A stretch of DNA of 64,000 bases from Durusdinium trenchii (lineage: Eukaryota > Sar > Dinophyceae > Suessiales > Symbiodiniaceae), in contig CAXAMN010002969.1 in NCBI GenBank assembly GCA_963970005.1, positions 236,613-300,612 of the forward strand. The letters run 5' to 3'. The notes under the pieces were generated by a model, which ran no database searches, had not been told where the DNA came from, and worked only from the letters and a program-made list of their open reading frames with translations. Positions 1 through 10,819 of this stretch are shown piece after piece; position 1 is the first letter of the stretch; each line of letters begins with the position of its first letter. Both the position numbers and the translations under genes were made by a program.

Positions 1-449
1 AAATGGTCCTTCACTAACTCAGATTTCACTTCTGTGCAATAGGCCTGACTAGGAATCAGCCTTTTCAAGCCTCTTCATTCTCAGGATGTGTTGCTTGGCA
101 ACTTACTCCAATCATCTCTACCTGGATGATAACACTCCGACTTCAACCCACAACACAAACTGTGATGCTCTCCAACGCCAGGTCCCTCACATAAAGCTCG
201 GAGGCTCGCATGGAAATACGGCAGGGGTGCATCTCGGAACTAAAAATGCATGTCTATTCAAGTGCATGCCATGAAAGGGGTTATGTGGATAATCCAAAAG
301 AATGATATGTAACAATGAGCAAAAGACTTCAGACTGTATAGGATTGTTTCATGTAATTTCAGGTGAACTGGATGGGGAAAGCACTTGTAAATGGAAAGCA
401 TGATGTGAATCCTCCATGACCTACCCCATGTCATGTCAGCAAATCTCAG

Positions 450-2899
450 GAAAAATGCAATGAACTCATCGCATTCGCAGCTGCAGAAATGCGGGACGTG
501 CGCGAAGGTTCTCGCTCAACAGTGGCTTGCCCGGTTCTGTCAGCTCTTGCGCCAGTGGACCCGAGAAAATCCGACTCTGGGTTACCATTTATCCCCTCAT
601 TGTTTTTGTCTTTCTGTGTGACAGCTTATTACATACTCCTGGTATGGTAAAATAAATAAACCTACTACCCTGACTTTTTTGAAGCCTTTGTATATATATA
701 CGTGCATGATTCCACCACTCCATTCATGCAGGAAGAAGCTGTCTCTGAGATCTTTCGCTCACACAACTTTTACTATCCTGTGGAAATCAGTATTGAAGAG
801 TCTCCTCCTCTTTCAAATTTTCCATGGATACGACCGAGCAATTTCTTGAAGGCGATGTCCAAAATGAACGATCTTAGTCATCTGCTTGGAGGGCATTCGT
901 TGCAAGAAGCACGGGGGATGCTTTTGAGTTTTTGGGCCAAGTATCGAGCTCTCTTTCCCCAACACCAGTTGTGGGCAGAGGTGGAGTCCCACAGGAAGAC
1001 ACTTGATCGGTGTCTTCCGATCTTCCTACACGGTGACGAAGGCGTCACGTACAAGAAGGGAGGAGTACTGGTGCTGTCAATGCAGGGGGCATTTGGTCAT
1101 GGCTCGAGAGCTTCAGAACGGGCCAAACGTTTGGAGGAAAATTACCGCGCACTTTCAGATGGAATTCCTTTGAACTTTTTACGTACTGGCTTTCAAACCC
1201 GTTTGTTGATTTGCGTGTGCCCCAAGGACTCTACGCAAGGGTTCAACATCTTTATGTTTTATGTTTTTTTGATGGTAAGTGGAGGCTGTCGAGAAGAAAG
1301 GAATTTATGTTTTCTGGCAGCCCTGTAAGGACATGTACGCTGAAGATCGACGAGTTTGGAACGCTTTGTTCGAGAATGCGGTAGCAGACCTTGCCACGGC
1401 TCAACGGGAGGGCGTTGATCTGGGGGGCACGGCTGGGAGAATTTTTCCCATCGTCTTGGGAAACAAAGGCGACTGGAGCTATTTGGATTCATGGTGATGC
1501 TGCCAACATGTTTGTTTTTCTGTGTGATTCATAAGCTCTATATATGCCGCTGCTAATGTTTTGGACATTTAAAGACCTGCGATATGTTCCTGCATAGGTC
1601 ATATACAGCGGATCATATATACAAACAGCCAAGGTGAGCAGTGCAAATCTGGAACGGTCATACAGACGTGCACCAAAGGGAGCTGGAGAGAACGGAGACC
1701 ATAATGTTGAAGGGCCAGGGGTGTGTCATCTATGCACATGCGGCCAGGGAACAGATTGGGAAGACTTGCCACTTTGTTTGACAAAATGTTTTTTTCCTTG
1801 TGTGATCGACATGGGCCACAAAGGGAGTTATGCATGAGAATTGTCCTCTGAGCCATAGGTATTGTTGGATGGTTCCATCAAGCCATATAGATGGTTGTTG
1901 AGTGAGATTAGGAGTGCTCAGGAATGCAGCTGATGCTGCGATGGACCAGGCCTTTACAGTGGAGCTTCCTGTTCCCTGGGACCGGGAGTCTCCCATGACA
2001 AGGGAGTTGCTGGTGGACAACAGCTGCAATGGGAAGAACAGGTTCCATTGCATAGACCCGTGGCATGCGCTCCACTTGGGTATTGGAAAGGCTTGGGTTG
2101 CATCAGGCATCATGATGCTTCAGCACTTGGTGCCAGAGACCCAGGTGGACAAAAGAATGCGAGCTATTGGTGCTGAGTATAGATCTTTCTGCCGACGGCA
2201 AAAGCTCGATCCAGTGATTCGAAGGATTGACATCCACAGCTTTGGTGGAGGAGGTGCCAACGAAGCCAATGGCACATGGAACAAGGCTGCTGTTACAAGC
2301 AATTTCATGATGTTCCTTCAAGAGTTTTGCGAGCAAAGAGCTGCAATGGTGGAAGGAGATGAACGCCTGCGAATCTTTGTTTCTTTCTGGCACATGCCGT
2401 TTGAAAAAGCCTGTTGCTCCTATGTCCCTATGTCCCATGAATGTTTTATAGTGTTCGACCATGTTTTAACGATCCAGCCTGGTTTTGTGCATTTTTGCAT
2501 CGTGAGGCTTTTGGAACAAAGCGGATCAACACCTTCATGCGTGGCATATACTCTGGAGAAGTTTTCCTGCCACGTGCGACAGCTGCTGAGCTCAGCAAAG
2601 CTTTGTACGAGTTCATCAAAGCCTACTTGTATGAGGCGCACGCATCTGCCCACTTGGGCCTACCATACTTTCCTCTCTTTCCAAAGCTCCACTTCCTTCA
2701 TGAGACGGCCCATGAGTTGAAGAGGCAATCAGAAATAGCAGACTACGCTTTCAATCCGGCAGTGTATTCATGCGCCCTTGACGAGGACTTCATCGGCAGA
2801 ACGGCAGTGATAACTCGCTGCGTTTCTCCACGAATCATCGCGAAGCGTACTTTGGAAAGGTACCTGTGCCATATCCAGTTGGCATGGGCCCGCCATTGA
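450..2899 (+). CDS. Z-family gene, copy 1 (HGDEG-type protein, transposase-like motifs)
   Basis: I do not recognise a named family. Exons read by eye: possibly 450-580, then 702 (or 732 after a CAG)-1274, 1321-1493, 1642 to about 1774, about 1930-2378, and 2507-2899 (stop). Phases agree at 1274/1321 (a 46-nt GT-AG intron), 1493/1642 and 2378/2507. The protein parallels the gene at 8210-10045 along its length: an HGDEG box, a KGDWSYL box, CHLC, then DPWHALHLGIGKAW, and a C-terminal EDFIGR...R segment before the stop. Conserved Asp residues in three separate boxes resemble the DDD/DDE layout of RNase H-fold transposases; that is inference. No stop interrupts the chosen exons, so the copy may be intact. 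The weakest parts are the 450-580 exon and the 1774/1930 junction. Confidence 0.65.
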
Positions 2900-5815
2900 T
2901 TTGGTGAAGAGTGGGGTTGAAAAGGTTGGGCTGGGAATGGGAGCGCTGCCAGGTTCTTGTGTATGGAGCAGGGTTGTTGTGCAATACAATTGTGAGATAT
3001 TGTGAGTTCACAACCGCATTTTGAAGGTGTTTCAAATCCAGTAAAAAACATGATAAAATGCACTATATCTAATGTGCTCAAAAAAGCAGTCCTGGACGTG
3101 AAAAACCGTAGGATGAACCAAAAGGACGTAAACATGCGTACATGGACGTGAATTCAACCAACATGTTCAAAAAGAAGTCTTTTGGACATATGGACTGGAA
3201 AAGGAGGCCTGCCAGGGGAGCAGGTATAAAAAGAATGGTCTTTAGGGGAACTGAAAGGGAACTTCCTTTACTCCAGCCAGTCAAAATATAGTCTTTGGAC
3301 TTCTAGGGTATATATATAATTATAGGTACATGCATCATGTTCTGGCATCACAACACCGAACATCCGCGTCGTCGAGCATGGCCCTCGCGCATCGAGGCGA
3401 AGCGTCCGAGAGCGTTTTGCGCTTGAAGCCGGGCGACATGCTGTGGGCGGACATGGGCGGGCATGGATGCGGATGGACATGGACACAGACATGGACATGG
3501 ATCTGAAAGCTCGTGGTGCGCTGGTTTGGACGAACAAAAATGGTCAACAGCTTCAAATATGAGGTAGACTGACTTTTAGGCGGATGACAAGGACCACCTG
3601 GGTTCGCTGGAACATGGAGCAGTCGACCAAGACAGGGGCGAGATGGCTTTTGGGGGTCTCCTGTTTCAGCGTGGATGGCACTGGCACCCAAAGATGTCTT
3701 TCATATAGGGGTCCATTTGGGCAGCAAAGCATTCAGCATATAATCTACCTGGACCTTGTTGATCAAAGGCTGTGGCCCTGTAGTGCACTTCCTGACCTTG
3801 TAGGAAACCGCCGAACTTGGGGATTGTGCCCAACGACTCTAGAGATCACACGTGACAAGCTCCCTCTGGTGAGAATATCAAGAGGAACAGCAACAGCAGC
3901 AATACCATGGTATTTCTTCTAGGTGAACCAGTGTGTCAGACGTGAGTCCACCATCCAAAACCGTCCACCACTTCCCAGTTTCTGTCGGCTTCTGTCGGCT
4001 TTCTCATGCTTTCTGAGTCGATTTCTGTTGTTTCCAACCACTGGGTGACCCGCTGCACCCCCCTGGACCCCCAACTCCATCCAACGAAAGATCGGTATAC
4101 ACGACTCGGGGACTCCATCGCGTCTCAATTCGTGATGCAACCGTTAGAACTTCAGGGACTCAGCTCTTTCAGTGTTAAGAGTCTTTTACTCAGTCACCAA
4201 GCCGTCTTTCTTCATGAGTCGATGTGATGTCATCAGTATAGGAATGTGGCCCGGTCGACTCACATGGAGGGAACGGACTCGGCTGGTGACCTGGCCTAAA
4301 GCCGCTGGGATCCGGGGCGGAGGCTCAATGGCCTCATCGGCCACAGCCTCGCCCGCGCCGGCGGGCGCAGCGTCTTCCTGTGCTCAGCCTTGGAGGCGGG
4401 ATCTGGGGTCGCGGTCCAGGGGGTGAAGGTGAAGGTGAAGTGAGCGGACTGTTTTGGTCGTTAGCGGACTGGTGTGTTTTGGTCGTTATGTTTGGTGAAG
4501 TCTGAAGGCTCTTCAGACTAGGATTTGCATGAAAGAAGAAGCATGACGAAAGAAAGGCAGATGAATCGGAACACTGTATTTTTATTCAAGGGCTCCTGAC
4601 TTACTAGTATGGTGGGTTGGAAGAGAATGGTGTGGGAAACGAGTGTTTTTTTTTCTTGGCACTTTGGTGCATTTGCTACCACCTGCTGCTATGTGACTAC
4701 GTCATGTGTCCTTTTCTGCAGTGATGTGGCCTATATAAAAAGAGACACCTGAAAATTCCAGAATTAGAAGCGCCAAGATGTTGTTTATTCACTGGAGGTT
4801 TTTTGCCATGTGAGGCTTTGCATGCATGTGCCCCTTCAAGATGATGATATGATGATCCGATTGATGATGTTCCTACCCAGGAAGTACGTGGATAACCTGC
4901 AAAACCTTTTTTGGGGATTGGTCTCCCCCACTAAATATGAACAGACAAAACATGATGGAACGTTTGGTTTAACCTTTTTCAAGGCAAACAGAGCGAGTCA
5001 GTATTAGTATTAGTATATGATAGTCATAGTATAGTCCAACTTCTGTCCATGCCTCTACCTTCTCCTACCTCTGTTTCTTTGCAGATTTTGGCCACCGTAC
5101 GCTTGCAAGTACTGAAGTCAACACAAAGGACGTTTCTACATCACCATCACCATATATCACCATTCATGGAATCAAATTTCCTGGACAGCCTGTGGTTCCG
5201 TGCTGAGTTGACAATCTTGCCCAATGGCTCCCCAAATGGTTTCAATTTGCATTTGGATTGGTGGATGCCCACAAATGATTGCAAGCTTACTTGTCAAATT
5301 GCAGGCATGAACAGTAGCTGTTGGTTTTCAGAAAAGAGCATTTGTGACCCTGAATCCAAGTGTCAGAGCGGTGTGACTCCTCACAGTAAGGAGTACAAGA
5401 AGGGAGTTGAAGGTTCCACCTCCTAGGACCAAAGCCTTCAAGACCCTTCAAGACCCCCCGTTCATTCCCAGAAGGTCGACCGGAAGGTCATACCGAAGCC
5501 GAATCAGACCATCCCCAAACGATGTATAAACGCCCTTGCGTGTTCAACCTTTTGCTTACCCCAGACACTCCATCTACGGCATGTACTACCTCAATTCATT
5601 CCTGAAACCACCTGAATGAAGGTATAAAGATATGTGCCATAGGATGGTTTGGATCTATGAATATGTCACACATGTCACATGTGAGTGTTTACTTGGAACA
5701 TTGACTGTTCCCCAATCAGGCATGTGCGAGTTCCACTGTAGATGCTGTTTTCATTCTCCGTAAATCTGGCTGTGACGTATTAAAATAAGGATACCTACTA
5801 GTTTGTTCCGACCCC

Positions 5816-5855
5816 CATGAAGGTTCGGAAAATAGACCAGTCTACCCAGCCAGGG
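5816..5855. repeat. short dispersed repeat (GGTTCGG...AGACCAGTCTA...)
   Basis: About 38 bases here match a segment at 52868-52915: both contain GGTTCGG, then AGACCAGTCTA, then CCAGC and a G-run. Two diverged copies 47 kb apart suggest a dispersed element; its full limits are unclear. Confidence 0.45.
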
Positions 5856-6208
5856 CGGTGTTTGGCATACAGGCATACATGCTGTGGGGGTCCCATTAGA
5901 CCATCGACCTGTAAAAGTCAAACAAGGATTTTGTCACTTCTTTTAGAGATGTTGGCCTACAAGTCTAAAAGCTAACCATCATCCACTAGGCGGGAATTGG
6001 ATATACCGTACGTACCCAATGTCAATCCCTCCAGAGCAAAATGTCTGCCTTTCGGCTGGATTGAATTTGGCATCGTTGGAAGATCCAAGTACTGTGTATA
6101 TGGGTATTTTCAAAAGATCTTCCAACTATGCCATACTATCCCCACAAATCTGCCTTTTCATCCATCAAACCCAGGAGAATCTGTTGCAAAGATCCTGCAG
6201 AAAACATT

Positions 6209-6290
6209 CCCATACACTCCATGGGACTGCCATATATGCCGCCCCATTGACCCCCGTGGCACCACCACCCCAACTGCTCCGAGTTGTGTT
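6209..6290 (+). mobile_element. foldback family B, half element
   Basis: Begins CCCATACACTCCATGGGACT, runs through CATATATGCC and CCCCATTGACCCCC, and ends in CACCACCACCCC. It matches the left half of the full elements at 35261-35367 and 54943-55036. The opposite inverted arm is not recognisable, so this is a truncated or decayed copy. Confidence 0.6.
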
Positions 6291-7375
6291 TTTTCGGACC
6301 GCCAGGGCGAGTTGGGCCACCGCAACGCTCTGGAACTCTCTGCCAGTTGGACCCCTGAAAGGCGCGGGCGCATAACTGGCGGAACACCAGCGGCTTTCGG
6401 TGGTGTTTCGATGGGTCACTGCAGGAAGCGATTGTTTCAGGGACAAGTAATACATAGAGTCCTTAAGGATCCAGTCGTACCCTCTGAGGTTCGGTGGGAC
6501 TGGGGTGAGTGGAGGGTCTCGTACCGAACCTGAGGAGGTAGAACTGGATCCCTATAGGGAGTGGTGTCCCAAAAAAGAACACATGGACTTCCAAGGCTTC
6601 TGACATGTCGGCGACCACGACTGTCCAGGCAGAGATTGGAGAAATGGGGAGACTTGGAGAAATGGGAGAGCTTTGACTTTCTGCATGACAGGAGTAGAGT
6701 ATGGGGTCTCAAAGCATTCATTCTTGCAGTGTTCAATAGGTCGCTTGGGCGGAACCAGGGTGGTTAGTTGGGTGTCCACAGGTTTGGGGTCACCTTCGCA
6801 CCTTCGCCAATCACCCAAAACCACTTGAAAACTGCAGAACAAATTCGTGGCAAGTGCATTGCTGACCCAATCCAATTCCTGGATTCCTTTTTTGCTCCGA
6901 CTCAAGCAGCCACTCCAGCCACCAACCCTGACCGGGACCGCTCCCTCGACCCTTCCCCCCCCCTCCCCGCTGTCTTCCGGCGATTGTCCCGCGCGGACCG
7001 CGCGTCCGACCCGCAGACGTGTTGGGCAGGAAGCGGATCGTGTTGGTCACCGTGGGGCTCCACCTGTCGCCCACACAAGGCGCGGAGCGCGCGGAGCGGA
7101 GGTGGTTCGTTCGCCAACGTGGCGCCATGGTTCACGACTTCGGAGTCGGCGCCGGTGGTGTCGGGAGTGTCCCGACCGCACCCTGGATGAAGAGCACCCA
7201 ACTCCGGAACTGCTGGTAGAGGTAGTCCGTTTGGATGTTTGGAACAAGGTAGATCGATGAGGTGAGCATGATGGTCCATCGAATCGCACCTCATTCGTGT
7301 GGAAAGTGGGGTCAGGAAAGCATGTATTTTTCGGTGAAAGTTACAAGTTACAACACCCAAATGATAGGGACCACA

Positions 7376-7468
7376 ACCTTCCCAGTGACCTCTTCAGGAT
7401 TGGTATACGTGACCTTTTCAAGGCCGAATTCAGTGACCTCGGGATCTCATTCAGGTCACTGGGAAGGT
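7376..7468. mobile_element. miniature inverted-repeat element, 16-bp perfect termini
   Basis: ACCTTCCCAGTGACCT (7376-7391) is repeated as its exact reverse complement at 7453-7468, giving a 93-bp element with no coding capacity. This is the architecture of a MITE or foldback element. No second copy was noticed in the window. Confidence 0.6.
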
Positions 7469-8209
7469 CCGGTCCTGGGACATGGGATTTTGTGGTAGTT
7501 CAACATGTCCAACATGATCCCAACACCTTCCAAGCCCTTGACCGACCATGTCCCACCGACCAGTTCCACTGACCTGTCATGTCCCATTTTCTCTTTTCCG
7601 CAGAAATCCATGTCCCATGGCCAGCCGAAGCAGGTGGAAACATCTTGAAAAAACGCCTCCCAACCCTCCCCATGTTTGGGCCTCCCAACCCTCCCATCCA
7701 TCTCCCAGTTCCTTCACCGGCTTCGTGTCTCAGGTTTGGTGGATGCCTGGCATTTGCTCATGCCCATGCTCTCCAAAAGCACCGCCGACCCAGGTGACCC
7801 GTCCGAAATGGGCAGGGTGAACCTGTTATTACCATCAGCCCTGCACAACCATGAAAAAGAGAGGTCGTTTCTTGCAACCTCCTTTTGAAAGCTCATCGAC
7901 TGGAAAACCTGGTTTTGCACAACAGGTAGATGAACAGACATGTTTAATCTCTTTCATGCCACACATGCACATACCCTCAAACAGCTTCACCCCAGTCCCA
8001 GACCTGCTCCCTCCGCCGCTTTTCTCCATCGGAACCCCTTCGTGGAGATCTTCATTGCCAAGCTTGGGCAGGAGACTCAGATTGAGAGGGAATCGAGGTG
8101 GTGTTTCAGCTCACTTGAAACCTTATTGGTACTATATGACATGTCATGTGTTTGGTACGCACCCATGGATAAATATAGCCACAAAAACGAAACTGACATC
8201 ACAACCTGC

Positions 8210-10045
8210 TCACTCCTCAAAACCCAAAGAACGGATGGCCACGAAGAGCCTTTGCAGAACCCTCAAGGACGTTGTCCTTGAGCTCACCCGGCGCCCCAGT
8301 CGACTGGGGCGCCCTACAAAATCTTCTTGCATTTGGCATCCGTAAAGAAGCGGGTTAACCGCCCAGGCACAAGACTGAGCTTGAAACCAAAAGTCATAGA
8401 TTTGATGATGTAAATAATGACACTTGGGTATCATTGGGAATCTTTTCATTCCATTCTGATACGAAAGAGCGGCCAGCTCTGCATAGTTCTTCAAAAACCG
8501 TTGGCCGCTGTGAGCTAGAACAAGAGCCCTGTTAGACCGGATGAAGACTCCCTCCCTGTAGAGGCCGCTGATGAAGTCATTCACAGCAAAAACCGCTTCA
8601 GCCTCAGCAAGATAGCACACTTGAAAAAGAGTAGCCCACATGTCCCCATGCAATCAAATGACACAAAATGATACAAGAAAAATTCAAAATGTTTCAGTTT
8701 CAATGTGCAACCAGCGCACACACTTGAGACAGAGCGGGTCATCCTGCTTGCCAACAATGTTCCTCGAGCAGTAGTCCCCAAACCACTTGTGAAGAAGTCT
8801 CGTGAAGTCACCTTTGGACCAGCCACCATCAGGGCAATCCTGGAAGCCCTGGTGAACGCCAAACAAAGTAGGACTCAACTTGTGATGGTAGGGACTCTCT
8901 TTGTGTGCCTTGCAATAGCCCAGAAAGTCAACCGTCAGAAGGTCGAATGTCTTGACAATCGTCTCTGGGATGACTTCCATGATGATGCACACAGCGCTGC
9001 TGATGAAGGCTTTTCCAACTCCCATGTGCCAATTGTGAAACAGATCGTATCGAAAGAAGTCATCATTGCGACCTTCTTTGTCAAACGGTATTCGCAAGAA
9101 CGGTGCAGGCACAGAGTAGGCTGGTGCAATGCCGACTGTCCGGAGCCAGGCAGGCTGCAAAGTACCAATTTCTTCAAATGGCACTGGGAAATGCCAATCC
9201 TCTTTGCCTGCCAGGCAGCGATGGCAAATGCCAGCGCATGCCTTCTTCGATTCCTTGGCTGTTGGCCTGCGGGCATAGGATCTATCGAATCCTCCAGCTT
9301 TGGTCAACCAGGGCGCGTCGCCCTTGCATCCCAAACATGCCACCCAAAAGCGTCGGCCTTCGACTTCAATGCCCTCTTTCAAGAGAGAAGTAAACTCATC
9401 TGCTTGGATCTGCAGCAACATGTTGAAGCTCTGTGGGCTGTTGTTGTAAAGGCTTACCGGAGTTGCTGATTGGATGAAATGGGTCTTCAAGGTGTGCCCC
9501 TTCATGTTCAGGAGCAGAGGGCAGCTCTCATCATCAGCATCTTCTCTCTGAAGGTGTTGCGATTTTGTTGTCCCCTGTCCAAGACAGCCGTGCGTTGATA
9601 AGATCAGGATTTGTTTCTTCTTCAGTCCACGGCCTTCGTCTCCATGCCACAGAACTGGCACAGTCATCGAAGGGTCCAGCTCCCCCCGGCTAGCCATGTC
9701 AAAAATGACATGATTTGGCTGAATTCCCTGGTACCTTCGCCAGAAAACATCCAGCGCTTTCCGCATCAACTTCAAATCTTTCACACCAACCAGACAGTCC
9801 AGGTCATCATTGGTCACAATGAATTCCAACCAGTCGCTGAAGCGAACGTACGGAAAACGTGATTTGCTCGGCAAATCGACATACGATATCCTGACATCAG
9901 CTGCCTGGCCATACTGTCTAAAGACTCTATGGCAACCCGTTTCGCTCTTCTTTGTATCGATCTTGGCTAGAGCTTTCATGCCCTTGGAAGCATTTCGGGT
10001 CAAACGCGCCTGCTTGATCACATCGGCGCATGGGACCTTGGCCAA
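8210..10045 (-). CDS. Z-family gene, copy 2 (HGDEG-type protein, transposase-like motifs)
   Basis: Two exons on the minus strand: 10045-8720 and 8602-8210 (stop), joined in phase 0 across a 117-nt GT-AG intron. The 5' limit may be an acceptor near 10038, so a short upstream exon could be missing. Seen in the protein (numbering from 10045): HGDEG with Asp about 136, KGDAPWL with Asp about 243, CHRC with Cys about 284 and 287, DLFHNWHMGVGKAF with Asp about 334, and a C-terminal EDFVGRPSRLGRRV segment. Copy 1 at 450-2899 retains every box, which argues that they are functional. Three separated conserved Asp plus a Cys pair suggest a DDD/E transposase-like fold, but I cannot assign a known superfamily. 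It lies 261 bp downstream of gene Y on the same strand. Confidence 0.72.
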
Positions 10046-10306
10046 AGCAAAAGCTGGGACACAGGTTCTGGCTTAAGCAGAAGGGTGCATGCATGGGAAG
10101 CACGAAGTTGGCTATATGCCCTTTGCACAACTGCAAAACAGCCCAAACAACAGCTTGCTACACCTGTTGAAAAAAACTGTGGAGTAAAGCTTGCATAGCA
10201 ATTCCACTCAAGTCTATTTCCGCCAGCGTGCTAAGGTTCAACACAACAGGAGGATAATGTGCAATTGCAGCATCGAATTGCGCAAAGACACACAACATTG
10301 TAAACT

Positions 10307-10819
10307 TCACCGGATGCGTTTCAGCTGGTCTGCCCTCGCTCCAACAACATACACAAAGTGATAAGGCTCCTTTTCATTCGGGGGTCCATCACCTCCAAGC
10401 CGTTCATTCCGGCACCCATGGTTGGTTTTATGCCAACTGATCAACGCCGCTTCCAGCATTTGGGCCACCCCAATGTTCTTTGTGACATGGAGAATGCTCA
10501 TGTGCGTATAATTGTCTTCCTTGTAAAAGGAGAACCGGATGCATGGGTTGGATGTCATTCCTACTTTGTAAACACAAAGCTGTTTCGACATCCTGTCCCT
10601 GAAACGGTCCACCTCCAGCAAGCATCTATTCAGAACTGTGCCAGCAGAGGACTTGTGCCATCGCCGGTAAGAGCTATAGGTCAAACAAATGCCATCGTTT
10701 TGGCACAGCAATTCTTGCTCCTTCAATACCGGATCACTCAACTCCTCATGACCCAATGGTAAACCACAGGTCGAATCATTATCATGCCCCGATGTTCCTG
10801 CCAAGGTCGATGATCGCAC
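10307..10819 (-). other. GIY-YIG-like domain in the last exon of gene Y
   Basis: Residues about 80-160 of this open exon show the element order of a divergent GIY-YIG domain: VYKVGMTS (in place of GIY...YIG), an Arg about ten residues on (CIRF, residue 95), a Glu in MLEAALI (residue 123), and a late Asn in GCRNERLGG (residue 138), followed by PYHFVYVVGARADQ. Arg, Glu and Asn or their equivalents are catalytic in GIY-YIG nucleases such as UvrC and I-TevI. The first Tyr is displaced, so activity cannot be assumed. Confidence 0.55.

Larger units (their letters stand above)
2900..8209. other. gene-poor interval
   Basis: No reading frame here combines length, codon pattern and splice sites well enough to be called a gene. 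The stretch carries small inverted-repeat elements (7376-7468 and a half element at 6209-6290), a short dispersed repeat near 5816, and GC-rich patches near 4260-4440 and 6890-7250 whose open frames exist on both strands, as expected from base composition alone. Confidence 0.6.
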
